A stretch of DNA of 64,000 nucleotides from positions 62,001 to 126,000 of the forward strand of contig CACZGS010000003.1 of assembly GCA_902780785.1 (NCBI GenBank). The letters are read 5' to 3'. This DNA comes from Oscillospiraceae bacterium (lineage in GTDB: Bacteria; Bacillota; Clostridia; Saccharofermentanales; Saccharofermentanaceae). The position numbers and the translations under genes are program-made. Within the stretch, counting starts at the first letter, position 1. Each line of letters opens with the position of its first letter. The notes below the pieces were generated by a model. That model saw only the letters and a program-made list of their open reading frames with translations. It did not search any database and had not been told where the DNA came from. Shown here one piece after another: positions 43,371 through 51,846 of this stretch.

Positions 43371-45275
43371 TTATTCGTCGCTCAATTCGAAATATTCATC
43401 GTACAGAGCAGCAAGTTTATTGGCATTATCTTCGTAACGCTTTAAGTCTTCACTGCTGCATGAACCGCCGAACTTTGCTTCGAGTTCCTTCTGTTCGGCT
43501 TCAAGTTTTGATGTCTCTTTCTCTATGTCGGATATGCGTTGGCGGCGCTTTGCAGACTCTTTCCTGCCGAGTGCGCGGTTGGCATTTCTTACCGTATTCT
43601 CATTTTCCTTCTTCTCTTCTTCAACAAAGACAGGTTCGGAAGAAGCTGTCTGAACAGCCTTGCGGTAGAAGTAATACGAATCGTAAAGTTCTGCCTTGCG
43701 GTCCTTGAAGCCAAGCACTTTATCGGCACATTTATCGATGAAGAAACGGTCGTGGCTTACGCAGATAACAGCGCCGCTGTATTCCTTGATAGCATCCTCC
43801 AATATCTCTCTTGAATTGATATCAAGGTGATTCGTAGGCTCGTCGAGGAATAAGATATCAGGATTCTCTCTTAAGAGACAGCAGAGATAAAGCCTTGATC
43901 TCTCGCCGCCTGAGAGCATTGAGATCTTTTTGAATGCGTCGTCGCCTTTGAATCCGAATCTTGCAAGAAGCGTTCTTGCTTCGGTCGTTCCGATATCGCT
44001 TCTTGATACTAATTCATCAAAGCAGTTCATCTCCTCATCATCGAAAGGAACGAACTGTTCCATATATCCCATCGACTGCGCAGAACCGATAAGAACAGTA
44101 CCTGAAGAGCCTTTGAGCTTTTCTCCGGCATGGCCTGACAAGAGCTTTAAAAGCGTTGTCTTACCGCATCCGTTGGGTCCTGCCAAAAACAGTTTTTCAT
44201 CTGCAGTCACTTCGAATGACAACGCGTCGAAAAGATTCACGTCGCTGTCTTCAAATCTCATTTCGAGATCTTTTGCCTGAAGGATAATCCTGTCGGATCT
44301 TCCCGTTCTCTCCAAAGGCTGTGCGGTAAAACTCATCTTCGCATAGCCTGCAGGAAGCTTTGATCTCGCCTCTTCGAGCTTTTCTTCGAGCTTTGCAACC
44401 ATCTTCTCTCTTTGATGGTAACCGCTGATATTTCTGTGCGAGAGCATCGTCTGCTTAACATCCAACTGATGCGCTAGTTCTTCTTCCAATGCTTTTGTTA
44501 CAAGGCTCTGCGACTTTATGAAATGCTCTTTCTGCTCCTTGTAATCCGTATATCCGCCTTTGTATTCGGTGATATGACCGCCGTCCAATTCGATTACTCT
44601 GTTAGCGACCTGATCAATGAAATGTCTGTCGTGAGTAATGACAAAAACTGCTCCGCCATAAGATGAGAGGAAATTCTCAAGCCACTCTACAGCTTCCATA
44701 TCGAGATGGTTCGTAGGCTCGTCAAGCAAAAGGATATCAGGCCTGTCGACGATAAGACGCGCAAGGCATACTCTCATCTTCTCGCCTCCTGAGAGATCGG
44801 TAAAATCATCTCTTGAATGAATATCTTTCAATCCTAATCCGGCGAGTGCATCTTTCAATCTGTATTCGTAATCGTATCCGCCTGCGGATTCATAAAGACC
44901 TTGTGTCTTTGACAATTCTTCAACAAGTGCTGTTGCATCTTCACCATTCTCTGATGCATGAGTGATCTTTGATGATAACGTCTCCATTTTCAATTCGAGA
45001 TCTATCAGATTCGAAGGTTTTAATGAAGCGCCTGAAAGGTCCTGTTCATCCATATTCTGGGACAGATAACCTGCGATCGTATTACCGTGAAGAATGACTT
45101 CACCGTCATCCGGAGTAAGTGTTCCTTTGATAATCTTAAAGAGCGTCGACTTGCCTGCTCCGTTATCACCGATAAAAGCAATGCGGTCACCCTTATTTAC
45201 GCGGAAAGAGACCCCGTCAAGTATGCGTCGGGGACCATAATTCATCGTAATGTTGCTAAGTGTAAGAAGCGGCAT
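43371..45275 (-). CDS. ABC-F family ATPase
   Basis: A 634-residue soluble tandem ATPase with no membrane segment. The first cassette has GDNGAGKST, LSGGEKMR and ILLLDEPTNHLD; the second has GPNGCGKTT, LSGGERSRL and ILFLDEPTNHLD. A charged linker separates them and the final ~80 residues are a predicted coiled coil (KRRQRISDIEKETSKLEAEQ), as in YdiF/Uup-type proteins. ABC-F proteins act on the ribosome as translation factors or confer resistance to ribosome-targeting antibiotics; the specific role here is unknown. GAGGA lies seven bases before the ATG. Confidence 0.92.
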   Translation of the reverse strand: MPLLTLSNITMNYGPRRILDGVSFRVNKGDRIAFIGDNGAGKSTLFKIIKGTLTPDDGEVILHGNTIAGYLSQNMDEQDLSGASLKPSNLIDLELKMETLSSKITHASENGEDATALVEELSKTQGLYESAGGYDYEYRLKDALAGLGLKDIHSRDDFTDLSGGEKMRVCLARLIVDRPDILLLDEPTNHLDMEAVEWLENFLSSYGGAVFVITHDRHFIDQVANRVIELDGGHITEYKGGYTDYKEQKEHFIKSQSLVTKALEEELAHQLDVKQTMLSHRNISGYHQREKMVAKLEEKLEEARSKLPAGYAKMSFTAQPLERTGRSDRIILQAKDLEMRFEDSDVNLFDALSFEVTADEKLFLAGPNGCGKTTLLKLLSGHAGEKLKGSSGTVLIGSAQSMGYMEQFVPFDDEEMNCFDELVSRSDIGTTEARTLLARFGFKGDDAFKKISMLSGGERSRLYLCCLLRENPDILFLDEPTNHLDINSREILEDAIKEYSGAVICVSHDRFFIDKCADKVLGFKDRKAELYDSYYFYRKAVQTASSEPVFVEEEKKENENTVRNANRALGRKESAKRRQRISDIEKETSKLEAEQKELEAKFGGSCSSEDLKRYEDNANKLAALYDEYFELSDE

Positions 45276-45330
45276 TTTATTTCCTCAAATGTTTTATTCG
45301 GCAATCATTTTATCACAGACGATAAAAATA

Positions 45331-45355
45331 GGGTTGCCTCAAAAAGAGACAACCC
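45331..45355 (-). terminator. Terminator of the Lys/Ala-repeat gene
   Basis: GGGTTGCCTC pairs with GAGACAACCC (one mismatch) around a short A-rich loop; TATTTTTATC follows on the minus strand. Confidence 0.75.
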
Positions 45356-45381
45356 TGATTCATTCTAATTGCTATTCGAAA

Positions 45382-45906
45382 TTAGAAGAGGTCTACACCC
45401 TTACCATCAACATCGTAAGCCTTCTTCTCAGCTGCAACGACATAGATCTTAGCAGCCTTAGGAAGCTTCTTTGCGATAGCAGCTGCAGAGATTTCCTGAC
45501 CATCGATCTGGAAGATGATGTCAACCTTCTTAGGAGCAGCAGCCTTCTTAGCAGCCTTCTTTGCAGCGGGCTTCTTAGCAGCAGCCTTCTTTGCAGGAGC
45601 AGCCTTCTTTGCAGCAGGCTTCTTAGCAGCAGCCTTCTTTGCAGGAGCAGCCTTCTTTGCAGCGGGCTTCTTAGCAGCAGCCTTCTTAGCCTCAGCCTTC
45701 TTAGCGTCTGCCTTAGGAGCAGCAGCCTTCTTTGCAGCGGGCTTCTTAGCAGCAGCCTTCTTTGCAGCAGGCTTCTTAGCAGCAGCCTTCTTTGCAGCGG
45801 GCTTCTTAGCAGCAGCCTTCTTAACCTCTGCCTTAGGAGCAGCAGCGGGAGCAACAGGAGCAGCTACGGGAGCAGCAACCTTAACATCTTTCTTTTCTGT
45901 ATCCAT
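45382..45906 (-). CDS. Stand-alone histone-H1-like Lys/Ala-repeat protein
   Basis: A 174-residue protein. A short acidic start (MDTEKKDVKV) leads into ~110 residues of low-complexity Ala/Lys/Pro with six copies of AAAKKPAAKK. The last ~45 residues form a small folded module (VDIIFQIDGQEISAAAIAKK onward) that resembles, from memory, the DUF6465-type C-terminal domain. The basic region resembles eukaryotic H1 tails and bacterial AlgP/PhaF-type proteins, so it could bind DNA, RNA or polyphosphate. The DNA is repetitive on the coding strand (about 45530-45830). GGAGG lies eight bases before the ATG, behind a strong promoter. Similar tails occur on GlgB and Ppk1 in this window. Confidence 0.75.
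   Translation of the reverse strand: MDTEKKDVKVAAPVAAPVAPAAAPKAEVKKAAAKKPAAKKAAAKKPAAKKAAAKKPAAKKAAAPKADAKKAEAKKAAAKKPAAKKAAPAKKAAAKKPAAKKAAPAKKAAAKKPAAKKAAKKAAAPKKVDIIFQIDGQEISAAAIAKKLPKAAKIYVVAAEKKAYDVDGKGVDLF
45530..45830 (-). repeat. Coding repeats of the Lys/Ala protein
   Basis: Tandem copies of a 30-base unit encoding AAAKKPAAKK, with some 18-base AAPAKK spacers. Copies are near identical at the DNA level, which favours slippage and unequal exchange. This is protein-coding sequence, not an array of spacers. Confidence 0.8.
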
Positions 45907-45924
45907 ACTAAAAGAACCTCCGTA

Positions 45925-45967
45925 TTTTTCCTTGTTTGGATATAACTTTTTCCTTGTTTGGATATAA
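45925..45967. repeat. Perfect 21-bp direct repeat in the leader of the Lys/Ala gene
   Basis: Two identical 21-base copies, 45925-45945 and 45947-45967, separated by one base (period 22, two helical turns). The core is CCTTGTTTGGATATAA. The pair lies between the promoter and the ribosome binding site, where a DNA-binding protein or a recent duplication could explain it. Confidence 0.75.
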
Positions 45968-45969
45968 TA

Positions 45970-45998
45970 AATCTACATTTCTTTATATTTTGTGTCAA
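45970..45998 (-). promoter_or_regulatory. Promoter of the Lys/Ala-repeat gene
   Basis: A perfect TTGACA (45998-45993), 17-base spacer, then TAGATT (45975-45970) on the minus strand, within AT-rich DNA. The leader of about 55 bases would contain both copies of the direct repeat. Confidence 0.55.
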
Positions 45999-46154
45999 CA
46001 AACATTTTTTATAATTTTTGCAAGAATAAATAAGATTGCGTAATTCCATTTGTTCACTTTATACACATATTCCATTACGTTTGCAGCATTTTGACTTAAT
46101 CATTTCTTCTACAAAAATTCATTTTATCTCATAGAAAAAATCTTTGAGTTAAAA

Positions 46155-46160
46155 TACAAT
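46155..46160 (+). promoter_or_regulatory. -10 box six bases before the ABC permease ATG (leaderless)
   Basis: TACAAT, then GTGTTT, then the ATG at 46167. No Shine-Dalgarno is visible for this ATG or for the in-frame GTG at 46161. Confidence 0.45.
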
Positions 46161-46166
46161 GTGTTT

Positions 46167-47426
46167 ATGAATAAGATCATCACAGTATTTAATTGGGAGA
46201 TAAAGAAACTCTTTTCGAGCTGGAGAAGAACAGTTGCATTGTTCCTTCTTCCGGCAATACTGTTAATGGCTGCACTCAATGTTTTTCCGCTTCTTGTTAA
46301 CTACATGGCAACAGGTTCGCTGAATAAAAAACCGGTTACTGTTGTCGGTGCACCGGAATCATTCAGGACATACGTTGATGAGACTGTAGATGCAAGAGTA
46401 TATGTATATGATTATAAGACATATCAGGAATTCGCAGACATAATGCGTGATGAGGAATCTTATCACAAGCAGCTTCGAAAAGGCATGCTCGTCTGCTATT
46501 TCTATTCCGGTGATCCGCTTGTTGATTTCGATGATGAAGTACGTAATTACTATAAAGAAATATCTGCTGATAATACTAAAGCAGAAAGCAGAGCAGTTAT
46601 CTATGTTGCTTATGATGAGAACTCGCTCACAATGGAAGCACGTGCCGAACAGTTAAAGCAAGGTGTGCTCAATGATTACCAGGCAAGCCTCATCGATAAA
46701 TTAGGCGGCGATTATTCCGTTGTAGGGAGTTCACTATTTGAGACAGACAGTTTCAATCCCGTAACTGATTTCCAGGATTACAGAACAACTGCTAACACAG
46801 CAGCATCAAGAGTCGTACCGGGTGTACTCATGATAATGATGTATTACTGTGTATATTCTCTTGTCAGTGATATGTTCGCATCTGAACGTGACAGAGGCTT
46901 TATGGCAAAGCTCATCATGACTCCGGTATCGAGAAGAAAGATCTATTGGGGAAAGATACTTGCGATAAACGTTATCGTCTCCTGTTCAACAGTTGTTACG
47001 ATGCTCCTTCTATTCTTCTCATCATGGGTAAACAGAAGCAATGATGCAATGTCACTTCTCCCCTTCGGTATGCTTTTGACTCCGGCTGAACTCTTTACGA
47101 TCCTCGGAAGCATTCCGATCACGATCCTTCTCATGACCGCAATATGTATCAGCACAACATTCCAGCTAAGAAGAATGCAGGATATCACAGTAAACCTGCA
47201 GTTACCGCTGATCTATTTCCTCGGCGACTTCTTCATTCAGATGTTCAGAGGAACAAGACCTGTAACCGTGGAATACTTCATTCCGCTTCACAACACGCTC
47301 CAATTGATCGCTGAGACATTCAATGCCCAGAACAAAGCATGGCACGTATTATTGATCTATGCGCTGAATATCGGAATCGCGCTTTGGGTTTTACACGTTA
47401 CATTCAAGAAAGAGGAAAGTAAATGA
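46167..47426 (+). CDS. ABC-2 type transporter permease (NatB/YhaP-like)
   Basis: A 419-residue permease: one N-terminal TM helix (~residues 22-44), an outside domain of ~160 residues, then five or six helices (PGVLMIMMYYCVYSLVSDMF onward), the ABC-2 arrangement of NatB-type exporters. ASERDRGFMAKLIMTPVSRR is the conserved cytosolic coupling loop. The start at 46167 (MNKIITVFN) is chosen over an in-frame GTG at 46161 because a -10 box lies six bases before the ATG. The stop overlaps the next gene (ATGA). Sodium, peptide or drug export is possible. Confidence 0.82.
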   Translation: MNKIITVFNWEIKKLFSSWRRTVALFLLPAILLMAALNVFPLLVNYMATGSLNKKPVTVVGAPESFRTYVDETVDARVYVYDYKTYQEFADIMRDEESYHKQLRKGMLVCYFYSGDPLVDFDDEVRNYYKEISADNTKAESRAVIYVAYDENSLTMEARAEQLKQGVLNDYQASLIDKLGGDYSVVGSSLFETDSFNPVTDFQDYRTTANTAASRVVPGVLMIMMYYCVYSLVSDMFASERDRGFMAKLIMTPVSRRKIYWGKILAINVIVSCSTVVTMLLLFFSSWVNRSNDAMSLLPFGMLLTPAELFTILGSIPITILLMTAICISTTFQLRRMQDITVNLQLPLIYFLGDFFIQMFRGTRPVTVEYFIPLHNTLQLIAETFNAQNKAWHVLLIYALNIGIALWVLHVTFKKEESK

Positions 47427-48154
47427 TCCAGTTAGTTGATGTTCACAAGAGCTATACAAAAGAACACGAGACGATCAAAGGCGTCAGTTTTGAAGTTCAC
47501 GAGGGTCAGATATTCGGACTCTTGGGACCTAACGGTGCTGGTAAGACAACCCTGATGCAGATGATCGCAACTCTGATGAAGCCCACATCAGGCCAAATCC
47601 TTATTGACGGCCTTTCAGCTGATAAAGATCTTCTTGAGATACACAGAAAGATCGGTTTCCTCACAAACGAGATAAAGCTCGATCCGATGTCCACTCCGAA
47701 CAACTTATTTGATTTCTTCGCTAAGCTCTACGATATTCCCGAGAAAGATCTCAAGGACAGAAAGGATGAGAGCTTTGCAAGATTCGGCATCCTCCCTTTC
47801 GCAGACAAGAGGATCAATGAACTGTCAACGGGCATGAAGCAGAAGATCTCGATCGCAATCAGCCTTATCCACAATCCGCCGGTAATCATTTTCGATGAGC
47901 CGACGAATGGACTTGATATCCTTACTTCTAAGCAGGTAACGGATTATCTGAAAGAACTTAAGACAAAAGGCCATGCGATCATTCTTTCTACACATATCTT
48001 CTCCGTCGCAGAAGAACTTTGCGATGAGATAGCGATCCTTGTAGACGGCAGGATCGCCGCACAGGGAACCGTAGAACAGCTTGTAGCACAGGCTGAAGTC
48101 GAGACATTCGAGAAGGCATTCTTTAAGATATACGTCGAAAATCACGTTGAATAA
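47423..48154 (+). CDS. ABC transporter ATP-binding protein (NatA-like)
   Basis: A 243-residue ATPase: Walker A GPNGAGKTT, LSTGMKQKISIA signature, Walker B VIIFDEPTNGLD and switch His in STHIFSVAEE. AQGTVEQLVAQ at the end is typical of NatA/CcmA relatives. It is encoded between two permease genes and should energise both. Its ATG overlaps the preceding stop. Confidence 0.9.
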   Translation: MIQLVDVHKSYTKEHETIKGVSFEVHEGQIFGLLGPNGAGKTTLMQMIATLMKPTSGQILIDGLSADKDLLEIHRKIGFLTNEIKLDPMSTPNNLFDFFAKLYDIPEKDLKDRKDESFARFGILPFADKRINELSTGMKQKISIAISLIHNPPVIIFDEPTNGLDILTSKQVTDYLKELKTKGHAIILSTHIFSVAEELCDEIAILVDGRIAAQGTVEQLVAQAEVETFEKAFFKIYVENHVE

Positions 48155-48168
48155 AAGTAAAGGTAATT

Positions 48169-50511
48169 ATGAGAGCAGGACGTGGAATTAAAACTATAAT
48201 CGGAAGTTTCTTCCGCAAGAGAGGACAGATGGGCGCAGAAGCATCATCTGCTGCTTTCCTTGTCTCTGTATTCTTCGTAGTTGCCGTTGCATGCTGTGCC
48301 ACTTCGTTTATCTTCTGGTGGTTCCCCTATCACCTGTACAGTGATGAAGTCTATAACGTCGTTGTGGTAAATGCACCCGAATCATTCATTGAATACAATG
48401 AACAGACACAGGTCTACCGCGATCAGAAATCAAAAGCGTACGGCGACCGTTATCATTTCTTGTACAACTGGCGCAACATGATGTTCTTCGAATATCAGTA
48501 TGACGGTTACGGCTGGACCGAATTCGTTTATAAAGATACTGACGCGCTTTATGACTTCGTTACATTCGGCAAGTGGATGAGGGATAACGATGCTTATCTC
48601 ACTATCGTCTTCCCTAAAGATTTCGATGAACAGATAAAGGCCAGACAGGACGGCAACGTTGATATCAAGCCTCAGCTGCTTACTTACTACCGCACCAATT
48701 CAATGGAATATTCTGAAATGAAGAACGGCTTCATCGACGAATATCTGGAAGGCTATCAGAGTAAGATCCGCGCTGATTACGGTCTTAAGATAACATCCGT
48801 ATCAGATTCACAGATAATAAATGATCCTATTACGACAGAAGAGAGCGAATACGGTATCAAAGCATTTATCGAGACGATGAGCCGTACATTCGTCCCTATC
48901 CTTCTGTTCATCATCCTGCTCTACTCTTCAATGAGCATCGGAACCAATGTCATCGCAGGACAGAAGGAACGCGGAACATTTACCGGAATACTCCTTACAC
49001 CGCTTCCGAGATACGCGATCGTCGTTGGTTATCTCGGCGGAGTAGTCATCAAGACGCTTATACCTGCGCTTATAGTTGCAACTGTCTCCGGACTTCTTGT
49101 CGGGCAGTTCAATATCGGCGCTTACCTTGCACTGTATCTTTATCTGATCGTCCTTGCGGTCTTCATCGCTTCAGTAACGATCATGATATCAGTCATCAAC
49201 GATACGGTCGTATCAGCACAGACTGCATTCCTTCCTATCTTCCTGATCCTTGTTGCTGTCTGCGTCACTTGCATCCAGTCAGTATCAGAAAGAGAAGACT
49301 TCTATCTGTTCCTGCCCGTACACGGACAGTTCTACGGAATCGGTGATGTTCTTACCGGCTACACCAACGTTCCGGGCCTTCTTGTAAGCTCTCTTGCTAC
49401 TTTGATACTTACGGCAATCATCCTTGTCATTACTGAAAGACTCCTTCACAGCGAACGTTATACTGTCTCCATCGATACAGTTGATGCAAAGGAGGTCAAG
49501 CGTTACCGCGAGGGCGGCAAGAAGTCCGTTATGCAGGTCTTCAACAAGGCATCTGACAGTTTCAGTTACTTTGTAACCGAGCTGTTCTACCCTCTCGTTG
49601 TATTGTCCTTCTATCAGTTCCTTGCAATGATCCCCGTTGTCGTTTCCTACATGAGGAAGCCCGAGTATTCATCATTCATTCAGGATCTTGCAAATGTCGG
49701 AACCGTGGAGGATATATTCAACAAGACATTTGAGATCTTCGGCATCTTCTTCAAGGATCCGCTCTTCCTGGTAATGATGACTATAGGTTATGTCCTTATC
49801 ATCGTCACTTACTTTATCCATGCGGGAAGAGTCTGGAAGATCAAAGGCATCAAGAATAAGATCGGCGCATGCGGTTATCCTCTTACGAACGGTAAGCACA
49901 TCGCGCTCCACTACGGTCTCGGATTCTTATTCGGTTTCCTTATGATGTCCGGAACTATCGCAGTAATGGTAATCACCGGTCAGATATCCTTCTCAGGATT
50001 CAATCTCAGCGCTTCCGGAATCGGAGCATTCATCTTCAACCTCTTCATGTGGTTCCCTCAGGGCGCATCAGAGGAATTGATGTTCAGAGGCTACATGATC
50101 CCTGCACTTAACAAGAGATACAAAGTTGCATTCAGTGTCATCGTATCCTCGATCCTCTTCTCAGCATTCCATTCGCTGAACCCCGGATTCACTCCTCTGG
50201 CATCTGTTAACCTCGTGCTGATCGCAGTTCTTTTCGCATTGGTATATCTCTATACGGGAGATATCTGGATGACGTCCGCAATGCACACTGCCTGGAACCT
50301 CACGCAGGGCAACATCTACGGACTTCAGGTATCGGGTAACGAAGCTTCGAATACTGTATTCAAGATCCTTTACAGCAAGGATGCTACTTCGCTCATCACA
50401 GGCGGCGCATTCGGACCTGAGGGCGGCCTCGCGACGACAGCCGTTACTTCGGTCTGCATGGTCATCATAATCATATTGCTTGTAAGAAAGTCCAGAAAAG
50501 CCCTAAAATAA
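48169..50511 (+). CDS. ABC-2 permease fused to a CPBP (CAAX-type) intramembrane protease
   Basis: A 780-residue two-part membrane protein. Residues 1-~430 are an ABC-2 permease (TM, outside domain, then helices with GQKERGTFTGILLTPLPRYA as coupling loop). Residues ~580-780 are a CPBP/Abi glutamic protease with its three motifs: EELMFR (catalytic Glu pair), FSAFHS and MHTAWNLTQGN. Separate permease and CPBP genes often occur side by side; this fusion is an established but less common architecture. It may export and process a peptide or lipopeptide. AAAGG lies six bases before the ATG; it closes the operon, with a 14-base gap to the ATPase gene. Confidence 0.85.
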   Translation: MRAGRGIKTIIGSFFRKRGQMGAEASSAAFLVSVFFVVAVACCATSFIFWWFPYHLYSDEVYNVVVVNAPESFIEYNEQTQVYRDQKSKAYGDRYHFLYNWRNMMFFEYQYDGYGWTEFVYKDTDALYDFVTFGKWMRDNDAYLTIVFPKDFDEQIKARQDGNVDIKPQLLTYYRTNSMEYSEMKNGFIDEYLEGYQSKIRADYGLKITSVSDSQIINDPITTEESEYGIKAFIETMSRTFVPILLFIILLYSSMSIGTNVIAGQKERGTFTGILLTPLPRYAIVVGYLGGVVIKTLIPALIVATVSGLLVGQFNIGAYLALYLYLIVLAVFIASVTIMISVINDTVVSAQTAFLPIFLILVAVCVTCIQSVSEREDFYLFLPVHGQFYGIGDVLTGYTNVPGLLVSSLATLILTAIILVITERLLHSERYTVSIDTVDAKEVKRYREGGKKSVMQVFNKASDSFSYFVTELFYPLVVLSFYQFLAMIPVVVSYMRKPEYSSFIQDLANVGTVEDIFNKTFEIFGIFFKDPLFLVMMTIGYVLIIVTYFIHAGRVWKIKGIKNKIGACGYPLTNGKHIALHYGLGFLFGFLMMSGTIAVMVITGQISFSGFNLSASGIGAFIFNLFMWFPQGASEELMFRGYMIPALNKRYKVAFSVIVSSILFSAFHSLNPGFTPLASVNLVLIAVLFALVYLYTGDIWMTSAMHTAWNLTQGNIYGLQVSGNEASNTVFKILYSKDATSLITGGAFGPEGGLATTAVTSVCMVIIIILLVRKSRKALK

Positions 50512-50600
50512 ATGCTTTTCGGTGTTGTCCTGAACAGATTGTTTTGCTATTATAAAATTACTTTAATAACTATACAGTCTTTATGTCAGGAGGTTTTTTT

Positions 50601-50969
50601 ATGGCTAAGTACGTATTATCAGAAGCAAAGAACGGATTTAAGTTCAATCTTGTTGCAAGCAACGGCGAAGTAATCGCTTCCAGCCAGCTTTACAAGTCAA
50701 TCGCAACAGCGAAGAACGGCATTGCATCTGTCGCTGCCAATGCACCTGTTGCAAACATCGAGAACCAGACAGTTAAGGACTTCAAGGCTGAGTTAAATCC
50801 TAAGTTCGAAGTTTACAAGGATAAGAAGGGTGAATTCCGCTTCCGCTTAAAGGCTAAGAACGGACAGATCATCGCATCAAGTGAAGGCTATTCAAAGGTC
50901 GACAGCTGCTTAAAGGGTGTCGCTTCCGTACAGAAGAATGCCGGCGCAAAGATCGAAGAAAAGAAGTAA
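50601..50969 (+). CDS. YegP/DUF1508-family protein with two repeats
   Basis: A 122-residue protein of two YegP-like repeats, FKFNLVASNGEVIASSQLY and FRFRLKAKNGQIIASSEGY, each a short beta fold. Function is unknown; the family is widespread. I start it at the ATG at 50601, seven bases from AGGAGG; the open frame begins earlier at 50583 without a site. The C-terminus is Lys-rich (IEEKK). A convergent-gene terminator follows at 50990. Confidence 0.85.
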   Translation: MAKYVLSEAKNGFKFNLVASNGEVIASSQLYKSIATAKNGIASVAANAPVANIENQTVKDFKAELNPKFEVYKDKKGEFRFRLKAKNGQIIASSEGYSKVDSCLKGVASVQKNAGAKIEEKK

Positions 50970-50989
50970 TCAAGTTAACTTCATAAACC

Positions 50990-51023
50990 AAAGCGGTGTC
51001 TTTAAAACAAAAGGCACCGCTTT
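50990..51023. terminator. Bidirectional terminator after the YegP-like gene
   Basis: AAAGCGGTG pairs with CACCGCTTT around a 16-base loop; TTTAATTTG follows on the plus strand and A-rich sequence precedes it for the minus-strand gene. Confidence 0.75.
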
Positions 51024-51037
51024 TAATTTGCACCTTA

Positions 51038-51793
51038 TTACCTGTTCACTTCCTGATAAAACCAATCGCATAGTTTTTCCAAATCAGCAATGGCTTTTTC
51101 GCAAATGGACTTATATGCGGGTTCGCCATATAATTCTCTGACGGAATCAGTCGAATTGTAGTCATAACTTGTCTGCTCAAATATCCTGAATTCTTCAACA
51201 GATATGACATACAGGTTCTTACGCGAAAAGGGGCTCTTATAAAGGCACCACTTACAATTGCCCTGAAACGATTCCAGCGTCCTCGAAATCTTCTGTATTG
51301 ATTCATCAGTATCCGTCTCAGGAAAGATACAGTATGTGCCCGGAATACGATTGTAGATGTCTTCACTGACAAACATTGTTCCTTTTATCTGTGTCACATA
51401 AAAGGCATGCTTTATGATATAAGGCAATCTGCCAGGCAACTCTATATCTTTGTAATCAACAACTATTCTGAAAGGGAAAATCCCGTCACTGTCTTTTTTA
51501 CTTACTTTCCTCATCCGCAGACTTAATCTGAGATAAACGCCATTACCCTTAGTACCAATATCGATCCAACACGGGAAATAGCCTTCCTTTGAAGTAAGTA
51601 AATCGACTATTTGATCGAATGGCATTTTTCTTGTCTTGGGGAATACACACAATCTCATCATGTCATCGAATCCATTGTATGTCTTATCAGGCTCAAAACA
51701 TGGTTCGACAATAATGTTTCTATCGCAGTAATCATCAATGCCAAGTTCAGTTAATGCCTGAATAAAATGTTGTCTGAATTCTTCTTTATTCAT
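51038..51793 (-). CDS. Hypothetical protein
   Basis: A 251-residue soluble protein I do not recognise. It has no signal peptide or membrane helix. It contains several conserved-looking aromatic/Cys patches (FPCWIDIGTKGNGVYLRLSLR, CKWCLYKSPF). A weak AATAAT sits six bases before the ATG (with TGG just before it), the same geometry as the other leaderless candidates; no Shine-Dalgarno is visible. The AT-richer composition and lack of recognisable relatives may indicate recent acquisition. Confidence 0.55.
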   Translation of the reverse strand: MNKEEFRQHFIQALTELGIDDYCDRNIIVEPCFEPDKTYNGFDDMMRLCVFPKTRKMPFDQIVDLLTSKEGYFPCWIDIGTKGNGVYLRLSLRMRKVSKKDSDGIFPFRIVVDYKDIELPGRLPYIIKHAFYVTQIKGTMFVSEDIYNRIPGTYCIFPETDTDESIQKISRTLESFQGNCKWCLYKSPFSRKNLYVISVEEFRIFEQTSYDYNSTDSVRELYGEPAYKSICEKAIADLEKLCDWFYQEVNR

Positions 51794-51846
51794 ATATCAA
51801 TTATTCCACCCCAAACTCCTGACCAAGATTTACACGTTCTGTATTA

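Noticed and set aside
45530..45830. Regular DNA repeats resembling a CRISPR-like array
   Set aside because: Repeats are in frame, encode AAAKKPAAKK and lack unique spacers; no cas genes exist in the window.
45515..45967. Long plus-strand open frame opposite the Lys/Ala protein
   Set aside because: It is an antisense shadow of repetitive GC-containing codons (Ala/Phe/Leu-rich), has no ribosome binding site and spans the promoter of the real gene. The same applies to plus-strand frames opposite the GlgB and Ppk1 tails (595-807, 38531-38833).
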